A stretch of DNA of 5,232 bases from an uncultured Oscillospiraceae bacterium (GTDB lineage: Bacteria > Bacillota_A > Clostridia > Oscillospirales > Oscillospiraceae), in contig CAAGIU010000082.1 of assembly GCA_900770015.1 (NCBI GenBank), positions 1 to 5,232 of the forward strand. Direction: 5' to 3'. A model generated the notes under the pieces. The model saw only the letters and a list, made by a program, of their open reading frames with translations. It was not told where the DNA came from and did not search any database. Shown here one piece after another: positions 1 through 5,111 of this stretch. Both the position numbers and the translations under genes were made by a program. The first letter of the stretch is position 1, and the number at the start of each line of letters is the position of its first letter.

Positions 1-154
1 CACCGCAGTCAACGTTGGGAGTAAAATCGACCTTGTGCTTGCCGCGCAGCAGGTTGGCAGCGATCACAGCGGTACGGCCCAGGGGCTTGCCGGCTGCATC
101 GATGACATACCACTTACGCTCCAGGGTCTCCTTCTTAGCGAGGGTAGTGGACAT
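1..154 (-). CDS. rplM: 50S ribosomal protein L13, N-terminal fragment (cut by window edge)
   Basis: Read on the minus strand from ATG at 154-152, this encodes the first 51 residues of ribosomal protein L13, an early-assembling 23S rRNA-binding protein of the large subunit. Diagnostic stretches are [16 protein letters not shown] and [19 protein letters not shown], which follow the usual bacterial L13 N-terminus (W-Y-V-x-D-A, G-x-x-LGR, LRGKHK, TPxVDxG). The start is fixed by a GGAGGA ribosome binding site six bases upstream. Only about a third of a typical roughly 145-residue L13 is present; the rest lies left of base 1, where rpsI commonly follows in bacteria. The gene is divergent from the ttcA-like gene and has its own promoter and leader hairpin. 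No frameshift or unusual residue is visible in the part present. Confidence 0.96.
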   Translation of the reverse strand, partial: MSTTLAKKETLERKWYVIDAAGKPLGRTAVIAANLLRGKHKVDFTPNVDCG

Positions 155-195
155 ATGCGTTCCTCCAATTAGGTAATTTATTTTGACATTTTCAT

Positions 196-224
196 GCTTT
201 TGAAGTACAATGTCTTCAAAACGC
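196..224 (-). promoter_or_regulatory. Hairpin at the 5' end of the rplM leader (possible L13 autoregulatory element)
   Basis: In the rplM transcript UUUUGAAG (221-214) pairs with CUUCAAAA (205-198) around an 8-nt loop. Two further G-C pairs (224-223 with 197-196) lie beyond a single bulged G at 222. The hairpin starts almost exactly at the predicted transcription start and ends about 40 nt before the start codon. Firmicutes rplM operons are known to carry an L13 leader RNA in this position, so autoregulation by L13 is a reasonable inference. I cannot check the match to the known leader model; it may instead be a 5' stability hairpin. Confidence 0.5.
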
Positions 225-230
225 TTGATA

Positions 231-259
231 TTTATATCATTTCCGGTTTCAAATGTCAA
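231..259 (-). promoter_or_regulatory. Near-consensus sigma-A promoter of rplM
   Basis: On the minus strand a perfect -35 TTGACA (254-259) is separated by exactly 17 bp from a -10 TATAAA (231-236), five of six matches to TATAAT. Transcription should begin around 224-226, giving a leader of about 70 nt before the rplM ATG. This strength fits a ribosomal protein operon. The prediction rests on sequence match only. Confidence 0.85.
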
Positions 260-300
260 CACCATTTTTACGCAATTTTGTACAGCACATTCTAAACTTC

Positions 301-340
301 AAAATTCTCTCAAATGCTCTCAAATGCTCCCAAATTCTAA
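301..340 (+). repeat. Four degenerate 10-bp tandem units with phased A-tracts
   Basis: The four successive 10-mers are AAAATTCTCT, CAAATGCTCT, CAAATGCTCC and CAAATTCTAA. The two middle units differ at one base, and the AAA tract recurs at exactly 10-bp steps (302, 312, 322, 332), followed by AAAAA at 339-343. The array sits just upstream of the ttcA ribosome binding site. A-tracts phased with the helical repeat can bend DNA, but these are short and no function is shown. It could be simple replication-slippage sequence. Confidence 0.6.
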
Positions 341-377
341 AAAGGCATTTTTCATTTTTCTTGGAGGAAATCGCAAC

Positions 378-1118
378 ATGCAGAAGCTGATGGGCCTTGT
401 GCGCCGCTGTGTCGAGGATTATCATATGATTGAAGAAGGGGACAGGATCGCCGTGGGTGTTTCCGGCGGCAAGGATTCTCTTGTGCTGCTTGTCCTTTTG
501 GCCGGTCTTCGGAGATACTATACGAAACCGTTCCAGCTGGAAGCCATCACCATTGATATGGGGCTGGATATGGATTACAGCGGGATTGAATCACTCTGCA
601 AGGAATTGGCTGTTCCTTATACCATTGTGAAAACCCAGATTGCTCCCATCATCTTTGATTACCGTCAGGAAAAGAATCCCTGTTCCATGTGCTCCAAAAT
701 GCGCCGGGGAGCACTGAATCAGGCAATTCTGGACAAGGGCTTCAACAAGCTGGCACTGGGACACCATTATGACGATGCCGTGGAGACCTTCCTGATGTCC
801 CTGATCTACGAAGGACGCATCAGCTGTTTCCAGCCTGTGACCAATCTGGACAGGACTGGTATCATTCAGATTCGTCCCATGCTGTATATCCACGAAAAAA
901 CGGTGGATCACTTTGCCCAGCAGCAGGAATTGCCTGTTTTGAAAAACCGCTGCCCGGTGGACAAGCACACCAAGCGGGAAGAAATCAAAGAGCTGATTTT
1001 TGATCTGGTAAAAACCTACCCCGATCTGAAGGAGCGTATCTTCGGCGCCATGCAGCGCTATCCTTTGCCGGAGTGGGAACCCCATGGACGCTACAAACGG
1101 CCGAAGGAGCAGGAGTGA
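378..1118 (+). CDS. ttcA: TtcA-family tRNA 2-thiocytidine synthetase (ATP- and Fe-S-dependent)
   Basis: A 246-residue PP-loop enzyme of the TtcA family, which adenylates C32 of certain tRNAs and replaces its oxygen with sulfur. Visible features are the ATP-pyrophosphatase loop SGGKDS (residues 29-34), the cysteine pair in CSMC (C102, C105), the LGHHYDDAVET block (127-137) and a later cysteine in NRCPVDKHTKR (C192). In characterised TtcA one CxxC pair plus a third cysteine hold a [4Fe-4S] cluster, and all three are kept here. ATG 378 is chosen because GGAGG at 363-367 precedes it by 10 nt and the protein then starts like family members. An in-frame ATG at 210 would add 56 unrelated residues and overlap the rplM promoter region. 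It is first in the run leading to dusB; the Nudix gene starts 3 nt after its stop. No clear promoter was found. Exact tRNA substrate is inferred from family. Confidence 0.9.
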   Translation: MQKLMGLVRRCVEDYHMIEEGDRIAVGVSGGKDSLVLLVLLAGLRRYYTKPFQLEAITIDMGLDMDYSGIESLCKELAVPYTIVKTQIAPIIFDYRQEKNPCSMCSKMRRGALNQAILDKGFNKLALGHHYDDAVETFLMSLIYEGRISCFQPVTNLDRTGIIQIRPMLYIHEKTVDHFAQQQELPVLKNRCPVDKHTKREEIKELIFDLVKTYPDLKERIFGAMQRYPLPEWEPHGRYKRPKEQE

Positions 1119-1121
1119 ATT

Positions 1122-1586
1122 ATGTCTGGCTACATCATGGATTTAAGAAAAATTGTCGGACACAGGCCTCTGCTTCAAGTCGGTGCCAGCGTGATTGTGG
1201 AGGATGAAAAGGGGAGAGTCCTGCTTCAAAAGCGGACAGACAACCACTGCTGGGGGTACCCCGGTGGCTCCACGGAGCTGGACGAGCGGGTAGAGGATGC
1301 TGCTGCCCGGGAACTGCGGGAGGAAACCGGGCTGATTGCTCACCGGCTGGAGTTGTTCGGCGTTTTCTCCGGAAAAGAGCTTCACTATATTTATCCCAAC
1401 GGAGATGAAGTATCCAATGTGGATATCGTTTTCCTTTGCAAAGACTATTCCGGTACACTCCGGCCGGACGAAAAAGAATCCGAGCAACTTCAGTTTTTTG
1501 AGGCGGGAAAGCTGCCTGAAAAGCTGTCTCCGCCCATCGCCATTCCCCTGAGATGCTGGGAGAAGAAAAAGCTGGGTTTGGAATAA
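1122..1586 (+). CDS. Nudix hydrolase
   Basis: A 154-residue cytosolic Nudix-fold pyrophosphohydrolase. The complete Nudix box GX5EX7REUXEEXGU spans residues 49-71, with G49, E55, R63, E64, E67, E68 and G70 all present, so metal binding and catalysis should be intact. It is preceded by the usual strand with GRVLLQKRTDNHCWGYPGG. The N-terminus (DLRKIVGHRPLLQVGASVIV) resembles a common Firmicutes subgroup annotated only as 'NUDIX hydrolase'. The substrate (damaged nucleotide, nucleoside diphosphate sugar or other) cannot be told from sequence. AGGAG at 1111-1115, inside the last codons of ttcA, precedes the ATG by 6 nt. The 3-nt gap to ttcA implies co-transcription and probably translational coupling. 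Hydrolysis of a nucleoside diphosphate compound is known for the family; a link to tRNA modification is not supported. Confidence 0.93.
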   Translation: MSGYIMDLRKIVGHRPLLQVGASVIVEDEKGRVLLQKRTDNHCWGYPGGSTELDERVEDAAARELREETGLIAHRLELFGVFSGKELHYIYPNGDEVSNVDIVFLCKDYSGTLRPDEKESEQLQFFEAGKLPEKLSPPIAIPLRCWEKKKLGLE

Positions 1587-1633
1587 TTCCCCAACTTTTC
1601 GGACATGCTTCCTTACAAAAGGAGGCAACAACT

Positions 1634-1894
1634 ATGGTGAAAGGCATTTCCCGACAGGTCATTGTGGTTCATTCTCCCGACCCCAAGCTTTTCGAACAGG
1701 CAATCTTCATTCTCAAAGACGATGCCATTCAAAATGGTGTCACGGACGAGGCACTGCTGAAAGAAGCACAGCAGGCAGTCCACGCTGGGGGAAGGCCGTT
1801 CAAAAAGCGTAGATTATACTTCTACGGTGCCTTCTGGGCCTGCATCGGCGCCATGGTCACCGGCGGTATCTGGTTGATTACCATACTGTTTTGA
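1634..1894 (+). CDS. Small conserved membrane protein of unknown function
   Basis: An 86-residue protein starting MVKGISRQVIVVHSPDPKL. The soluble N-terminal part (about 1-58) has a short hydrophobic strand (QVIVV) and a helix-rich stretch with FEQAIFILKDDA. A basic patch PFKKRR (55-60) then leads into one hydrophobic segment (about 61-86) ending at the C-terminus, so a C-terminal membrane anchor with the N-terminus in the cytosol is likely. Similar small proteins occur in Clostridia and, as I recall, are sometimes labelled 'translation initiation factor 2' in databases. Nothing here resembles IF-2: there is no GTPase motif. ATG 1634 is chosen over the in-frame ATG at 1553 because GGAGG (1621-1625) lies 8 nt upstream and the longer form would run through the Nudix gene. 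It lies 47 nt after the Nudix stop and 92 nt before dusB, with no strong terminator on either side. Confidence 0.82.
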   Translation: MVKGISRQVIVVHSPDPKLFEQAIFILKDDAIQNGVTDEALLKEAQQAVHAGGRPFKKRRLYFYGAFWACIGAMVTGGIWLITILF

Positions 1895-1986
1895 GGATAC
1901 TCCCGGCACAGCATCTTCCAGGAAAAGGAAGGTCATCGGCTCATTTGTTCTGAGCTTCCCCGATTATTTTGAAAGAGAGAGAAAAC

Positions 1987-2952
1987 ATGCATATAGGATC
2001 CATCCAAGTTGACAATCCGCTTTTTCTGGCTCCCATGGCTGGGGTGACAGACTGGGCCTTCCGCACGATCTGCGCCCGGCTGGGCGCAGGTGTTACGGTG
2101 ACGGAAATGGTCTCCTCCCGGGCGCTGGTATACAAAGACAAAAAAAGCGCCAAGCTTCTTCGGAAAAACGAAGGAAGCATCTGCGGCGCGCAGATTTTCG
2201 GCAACGATCCCGACACCATGGCAGAAGGCGCCAGGCTGGCATTGGAGATTTCCGGCTGTGATTTCATCGACATCAACATGGGCTGTCCCATGCCGAAAAT
2301 CGCCAATTCCGGCGACGGATGCGGTCTGATGCGCACACCGGAGCTGGCAGGGGAGATCGTCGCCAAAGTCGTCAAAGCCGTGGGGGTTCCTGTCACCGTC
2401 AAATGCCGCCTTGGCTGGGACAAGGGAAGCATCAATGTCCTGGATTTTACAAAACGGATGGAGGACAATGGTGCCGCCATGGTCACCGTCCACGGCCGTA
2501 CCAGAAGCATGCTCTATTCCGGCGTTGCGGACTGGGACACCATTCGCAAGGTCAAGGAGCAGCTGTCCATTCCTGTCATCGCCAACGGAGATATCACAGG
2601 AGGGGAGACAGCCCGCCGCTGCAAGACCTGGACCGGTGCAGACGGTCTCATGATCGGCCGAAGCTGCTTTGGCGATCCCTGGATCTTTCAGGAAGTCAAT
2701 GCCGTTCTGGCAGGAACCGAATACCCCGGCAGACCCGTTCTGAAAGAGCGCATTGCCACCGCCGTGGAGCAATTCCGGCTTGCCGAGCAGGATCACGGGG
2801 AACACATCGCGTGCCTCGAAGCCAGAAAGCATTTTGCCTGGTATCTGCGGGGCGTATCTCACAGTGCATACTATAAAAACCAGATATCCTCCATGTCCAC
2901 CATGGCGGATATCTACCGCATCGCTGACGACATTGTACGGGATCTTGTGTAA
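1987..2952 (+). CDS. dusB: tRNA-dihydrouridine synthase, DusB-like
   Basis: A 321-residue FMN-dependent enzyme that reduces uridine to dihydrouridine in tRNA using NADPH. It has the family start PLFLAPMAGVTD (11-22), a TEMVSSRAL block (39-47), catalytic Cys100 in MGCPMPK, Lys139 in the VKCRLGW strand, VHGRTR (168-173), the phosphate-binding NGDI segment (200-203) and GRSCFGDPWIF (224-234), followed by the helical tRNA-binding domain. Length is normal for DusB. After the catalytic motif it reads GCGLM where most DusB proteins have GSALM, a minor variation. The start ATG 1987 has only a weak purine-rich GAGAGAG site 6 nt upstream. A TTG six codons earlier (1969) is possible but has no site. It is the last gene of the ttcA run and ends 18 nt before a strong hairpin. 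Assignment to Dus is firm; the DusB subtype and target uridine are inferred. Confidence 0.93.
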   Translation: MHIGSIQVDNPLFLAPMAGVTDWAFRTICARLGAGVTVTEMVSSRALVYKDKKSAKLLRKNEGSICGAQIFGNDPDTMAEGARLALEISGCDFIDINMGCPMPKIANSGDGCGLMRTPELAGEIVAKVVKAVGVPVTVKCRLGWDKGSINVLDFTKRMEDNGAAMVTVHGRTRSMLYSGVADWDTIRKVKEQLSIPVIANGDITGGETARRCKTWTGADGLMIGRSCFGDPWIFQEVNAVLAGTEYPGRPVLKERIATAVEQFRLAEQDHGEHIACLEARKHFAWYLRGVSHSAYYKNQISSMSTMADIYRIADDIVRDLV

Positions 2953-2970
2953 ATGCATCGAATAAAACGT

Positions 2971-3018
2971 AAAACGCTTCATACCCTAAACCCTGAGGTG
3001 AAGGTATGAAGCGTTTTT
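2971..3018 (+). terminator. Perfect 15-bp hairpin plus T-run: dusB terminator that also encloses the next start codon
   Basis: AAAACGCTTCATACC (2971-2985) is perfectly complementary to 3003-3017, with a 17-nt loop (2986-3002). T5 (3014-3018) and further T-rich sequence follow. A CGC/GCG clamp beside the T-run is classic for an intrinsic terminator, and it begins 18 nt after the dusB stop. The right arm contains ATG 3006 and the first codons of the M23 peptidase, and the loop contains its ribosome binding site (GAGGTG, 2995-3000). The element could therefore also block translation of read-through mRNA. The minus strand also reads T-rich after the stem, but the only minus-strand genes nearby end at 3934, well short of it. 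Confidence 0.8.
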
Positions 3019-3962
3019 GGTTATTTCTTTGTTTGCTTTCCCTGATGATTTTCCCGGTATCCGCCGATCCCATCAAATGGGTGGATTTCAATGTTCCATA
3101 TGAATCCATGAAGTACGCAATGGAAGAGGACATCAAGACATCCGAGAAGGAAAAGCATCTGAGCTGGATCGATGTTCTGTCTGTGGCAGCCTGCAGAACC
3201 GGCGGAAAATGCGGACTCCAGTCCGTCCGGAAGGCAGCTGCTGATCTGAAGGGCGACCGCTCAGCCCAGGAGCTCCTGGGCGATTTGTCCAAATACTACG
3301 ACTACTACCACGAGGCGTATACCGCAGTCCTGGGCGGCTTTCTCGGAAGCTATGCCATCGAGAAGGACGGAGTCTGGATTCCGCGTTACGGATTGAAAGC
3401 GTTTTCTCCCATTGCGGCAGGCTATGGCTACAGCCACTGTGACGATTTCGGCGTGGGACGTTCCTACGGCTTTCAGCGAAAACATCTGGGAAATGACATG
3501 ATGGGCAGCGCCGGCACACCGATTGTGGCGGTGGAGGGCGGCATCGTGGAAGCCTTGGGCTGGAACCGGTATGGCGGCTGGCGCGTGGGAATCCGCAGCT
3601 TTGACCGGAAGCGATACTACTATTATGCCCACCTGCTGAAGGATGCTCCCTACGCCCCGGGACTGGCAGAAGGTCAAACCGTCTGTGCCGGGGATCTCAT
3701 CGGCTTCATGGGCAGAACCGGATATTCCGATACAGAAAATGTGAATAACATTGAAGTCAACCATCTTCATTTCGGTATGCAGCTGGTCTTCGACGAAAGC
3801 CAAAAGGAATGCAACAGCGAAATCTGGATCGATGTCTACCAGATCAACCGCCTGCTGTCCCAGCACAGAAGCAGCTTGCAAAAAACGCCGGACGGCTGGA
3901 AGCGGGTTTACCCCTATCGGGATCTGGATACCCTCACAGAGGCTCCACAGTCTGAACTGTGA
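3006..3962 (+). CDS. Secreted M23-family metallopeptidase (LytM-like cell-wall hydrolase)
   Basis: A 318-residue exported zinc endopeptidase likely to cut peptidoglycan cross-bridges or stem peptides outside the membrane. Residues 1-20 form a signal peptide (MKR, hydrophobic core, PVSA before D21) with no lipobox cysteine. Residues 21-115 form an N-terminal region containing VLSVAACRTGGKCG. The catalytic M23 domain spans about 130-265: H160 and D164 in HLGND, H209 in YYYYAHL, and H253/H255 in NHLHFGMQ. H160, D164 and H255 are the expected zinc ligands and H209/H253 the catalytic histidines; all are present. The family form with YGLKAFSPIAAGY and ENVNNIEVNHLHFG is common in Clostridia. The signal peptide and GAGGTG 5 nt upstream fix ATG 3006. 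The start codon lies in a 15-bp stem. No convincing promoter was found between dusB and the gene. Its last 29 bp overlap trmO, and its terminator lies within its own end. Confidence 0.92.
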   Translation: MKRFWLFLCLLSLMIFPVSADPIKWVDFNVPYESMKYAMEEDIKTSEKEKHLSWIDVLSVAACRTGGKCGLQSVRKAAADLKGDRSAQELLGDLSKYYDYYHEAYTAVLGGFLGSYAIEKDGVWIPRYGLKAFSPIAAGYGYSHCDDFGVGRSYGFQRKHLGNDMMGSAGTPIVAVEGGIVEALGWNRYGGWRVGIRSFDRKRYYYYAHLLKDAPYAPGLAEGQTVCAGDLIGFMGRTGYSDTENVNNIEVNHLHFGMQLVFDESQKECNSEIWIDVYQINRLLSQHRSSLQKTPDGWKRVYPYRDLDTLTEAPQSEL

Positions 3963-4620
3963 GCTTTTTTCCGGCAACGGTAAAGCGGATGTCAAAGCCA
4001 GCAAAGCTCAGACCATAGACCCTGTCCGCGTTTCTCTGATAGGAAGGCCTGGGATCATGGGACAGGACACCGACAGCAGCCTTTTGCTTCTCTTCGGGCA
4101 GCTTCTTCAGCAGCTCCTGCGGGAAATCCACCTCCAACAGGAAATCCCCCGCGTGATCTGTAAAGCCGCCGGAGGCCTTGGGCTTACAGTCACTATAGGG
4201 AATATAGGGCTTGATATCAAAAATAGGGGTCCCATCCATCAGATCCGCACCGCCCACATGCAGTACGGTTCCGTATTTTTCCGTATGCTCCACCCCCAAC
4301 AATTTCACGCAGGACAGCCCCAGGTTGTTGGGACGAAAGGGGGAGCGGGTGGCAAACACGCCCATTCTGGTATTTCCGCCCAGACGCGGTGGTCTGACCG
4401 TGGGAGACCACCCCTGCCGGACGGCCTCGGAAAACTGCCAGATGATCCAAAGATGGCTGAAATCCTCAATTCCCCGCAGGGCGTCCTGATTCCGATACTC
4501 TGGCTCAAATACAATGGTTGAGCGCAGCTCCTCCACGAGACCGCTCTGTCTTGGGATACCAAATTTCGTTGCAAAATCGCTGTGCATCCGGGCAATTACT
4601 CCGATCTGAATCTGTTCCAT
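3934..4620 (-). CDS. trmO: tRNA (N6-threonylcarbamoyladenosine(37)-N6)-methyltransferase TrmO
   Basis: A 228-residue member of the TsaA/YaeB family. These are SAM-dependent enzymes with an unusual beta-barrel fold that methylate N6 of t6A at position 37 in tRNA(Thr), giving m6t6A. Key stretches are QIGVIARMHSDF near the start, FSHLWIIWQF (54-63), RPPRLGG followed by ATRSPFRPNNLGLS (76-103), DLMDGTPIFDIKPYIP (126-141) and the C-terminal DPRPSYQ (189-195), which matches the family DPRPAY signature. Length is close to the E. coli protein (about 235). Met at 4620-4618 is chosen over an in-frame ATG 12 codons earlier. It gives the usual family N-terminus and has a purine-rich AGGCGGTG site just upstream, although that match to the anti-Shine-Dalgarno is imperfect. 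The gene is convergent with the M23 gene, overlapping it by 29 bp. The archetype was once called VirR or TsaA. Confidence 0.93.
   Translation of the reverse strand: MEQIQIGVIARMHSDFATKFGIPRQSGLVEELRSTIVFEPEYRNQDALRGIEDFSHLWIIWQFSEAVRQGWSPTVRPPRLGGNTRMGVFATRSPFRPNNLGLSCVKLLGVEHTEKYGTVLHVGGADLMDGTPIFDIKPYIPYSDCKPKASGGFTDHAGDFLLEVDFPQELLKKLPEEKQKAAVGVLSHDPRPSYQRNADRVYGLSFAGFDIRFTVAGKKLTVQTVEPL
3942..3970 (+). terminator. Intrinsic terminator of the M23 gene, inside overlapping coding ends
   Basis: GCTCCACAGT (3942-3951) pairs with ACTGTGAGC (3956-3964) around a CTGA tetraloop, with one bulged C, and is followed immediately by T6 (3965-3970). The peptidase stop codon (3960-3962) lies inside the right arm, and the last trmO codons lie on the other strand of the same hairpin. 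On the minus strand no T-run follows, so it should work only for plus-strand transcripts. Confidence 0.82.
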
Positions 4621-4646
4621 TTTCTGCACCGCCTTTCCTGGGAACC

Positions 4647-4675
4647 AGAATACCACACAAATGAAAAAAAGTCCA
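4647..4675 (-). promoter_or_regulatory. Candidate trmO promoter, with -35 in the base of the upstream terminator
   Basis: Minus strand: -10 TATTCT (4647-4652) preceded by TGG, an extended -10 arrangement, and a -35-like TGGACT (4670-4675) at 17 bp spacing. The T7 tract of the upstream terminator forms much of the spacer. Predicted start is near 4640, leaving about 20 nt before the trmO ATG. Each box matches only four of six consensus bases, so this is tentative. Confidence 0.4.
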
Positions 4676-4695
4676 CCCTGCCGGAGCAGGGTGGA
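4664..4695 (-). terminator. Strong intrinsic terminator of the 77-aa gene
   Basis: Read on the minus strand, TCCACCCTGC (4695-4686) pairs perfectly with GCAGGGTGGA (4681-4672) across a TCCG tetraloop. A C and T7 (4670-4664) follow. Ten GC-rich pairs plus the T-run make this a textbook rho-independent terminator, 18 nt after the stop codon of the 77-aa gene. It separates that gene from trmO. Confidence 0.93.
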
Positions 4696-4713
4696 TACGT
4701 GGTACGCTGTTGA

Positions 4714-4947
4714 TTATTCGTGAGCTGCAGTCCATTCCTTCAGCTTGGTCTTAGCAAGACGAATGATATCCTCAGTGGGATAGGGAGAAGCCTCACCACC
4801 GCCAACATGCAGGAAGTACAGGCCTTCAGGAGTCTGATAAAGGTCTTCCTCATAACCGGCAGGATCGCCCAGCTCACCGCAGGAATAAGACTTGATCAGA
4901 GTAGCGGTCTCAGTATCGTACTCCTTCTTGCAGATGATCTTCTTCAT
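4714..4947 (-). CDS. Small conserved hypothetical protein with YDTETATLI motif
   Basis: A 77-residue acidic, probably cytosolic protein with no signal peptide or membrane segment. It starts MKKIICKKEYDTETATLIKS, has a central YEEDLYQTPEGLYFLHVGGG and ends in a helix (TEDIIRLAKTKLKEWTAAHE). The pattern 'K-x-YDTETA-x-LI ... EE-x-LY-x-T-x-x-G-x-YFL ... GG' recurs in small proteins of gut Clostridia, often on mobile elements, where function is unknown. The resemblance is from memory and not searched. ATG 4947 is chosen because an AAAGGAGG site lies a few bases upstream, whereas an in-frame ATG nine codons earlier has none and would place the site inside the gene. It has its own good promoter and a strong terminator, so it is a single-gene transcription unit and well expressed by appearance. 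Cysteines at 6 and 23 are the only ones. No biochemical role can be assigned. Confidence 0.85.
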   Translation of the reverse strand: MKKIICKKEYDTETATLIKSYSCGELGDPAGYEEDLYQTPEGLYFLHVGGGEASPYPTEDIIRLAKTKLKEWTAAHE

Positions 4948-4987
4948 GGTACCAACCTCCTTTCGATTTCGCAATCAAACGAGAGAT

Positions 4988-5015
4988 ATTATACATATTT
5001 ATGTTGAGAAATCAA
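4988..5015 (-). promoter_or_regulatory. Promoter of the 77-aa hypothetical gene
   Basis: Minus strand: consensus -10 TATAAT (4988-4993) with a -35-like TTGATT (5010-5015) at 16 bp. Transcription should start near 4981, giving a leader of about 33 nt that ends with the AAAGGAGG ribosome binding site. The perfect -10 makes this convincing; the spacing is one base short of ideal. Confidence 0.75.
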
Positions 5016-5034
5016 GGGGAATTTCTATTGATTT

Positions 5035-5056
5035 ACAATTTTTCAAAAAGAATTGT
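5035..5056. repeat. Imperfect 9-bp inverted repeat upstream of the 77-aa gene promoter
   Basis: ACAATTTTT (5035-5043) faces AAGAATTGT (5048-5056) across a CAAA loop, with one G-T pair. No T-run follows on either strand, so it is not an obvious terminator. It lies about 20 bp upstream of the -35 box and could be an operator or chance symmetry in AT-rich DNA. Confidence 0.4.
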
Positions 5057-5096
5057 GAGAAAGAAATGGTTTCCTATTTTTTCTCCCTGCAGATAA

Positions 5097-5111
5097 TGTG
5101 CAATTTGCACA
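5097..5111. promoter_or_regulatory. Operator-like perfect palindrome TGTGCAA-T-TTGCACA
   Basis: Two 7-bp arms with perfect dyad symmetry around a single central T in an otherwise AT-rich, non-coding stretch. The one-base loop rules out a good RNA hairpin, so a dimeric DNA-binding regulator is the more natural reading. It lies about 80 bp upstream of the 77-aa gene's -35 and could instead serve a gene beyond the contig end. The regulator is unknown. Confidence 0.45.

Noticed and set aside
267..296. TTTACG...TCTAAA as a ttcA promoter
   Set aside because: Each box matches only about four of six consensus bases at 18 bp spacing, so it is not distinguishable from chance in AT-rich DNA.
210..377. 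Possible 56-residue N-terminal extension of the ttcA gene
   Set aside because: It lacks a ribosome binding site, does not resemble TtcA N-termini, contains the 10-bp repeat and overlaps the rplM leader and promoter.
591..1085. Antisense open frame within ttcA
   Set aside because: No start signal and no recognisable product; the opposite strand is clearly coding.
1569..1604. Weak hairpin around the Nudix stop (GGAA-TAA-TTCC) followed by TTTT
   Set aside because: Interrupted pairing with a 3-nt loop; unlikely to terminate, and the next gene has no separate promoter in sight.
1135..1662. Two overlapping antisense open frames across the Nudix gene
   Set aside because: They are in different frames over one verified gene, so at most a shadow effect.
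1939..1955. GCTCA...TGAGC hairpin upstream of dusB
   Set aside because: Only 5 bp with a 7-nt loop and no T-run; too weak to call a terminator or regulatory element.
2933..2973. Search for a separate M23 promoter between the dusB end and the hairpin
   Set aside because: TTGTAC and TTGTGT occur but no acceptable -10 lies at proper spacing, so no promoter is annotated.
1933..2982. Long (349-aa) open frame antisense to dusB
   Set aside because: The plus-strand Dus protein explains the DNA completely. The antisense product has no recognisable domain or good start site and is a codon-structure shadow.
3261..4004. 247-aa open frame antisense to the M23 gene and running into trmO
   Set aside because: It is a shadow of an M23 gene with all catalytic residues and of trmO; it has no ribosome binding site or family resemblance.
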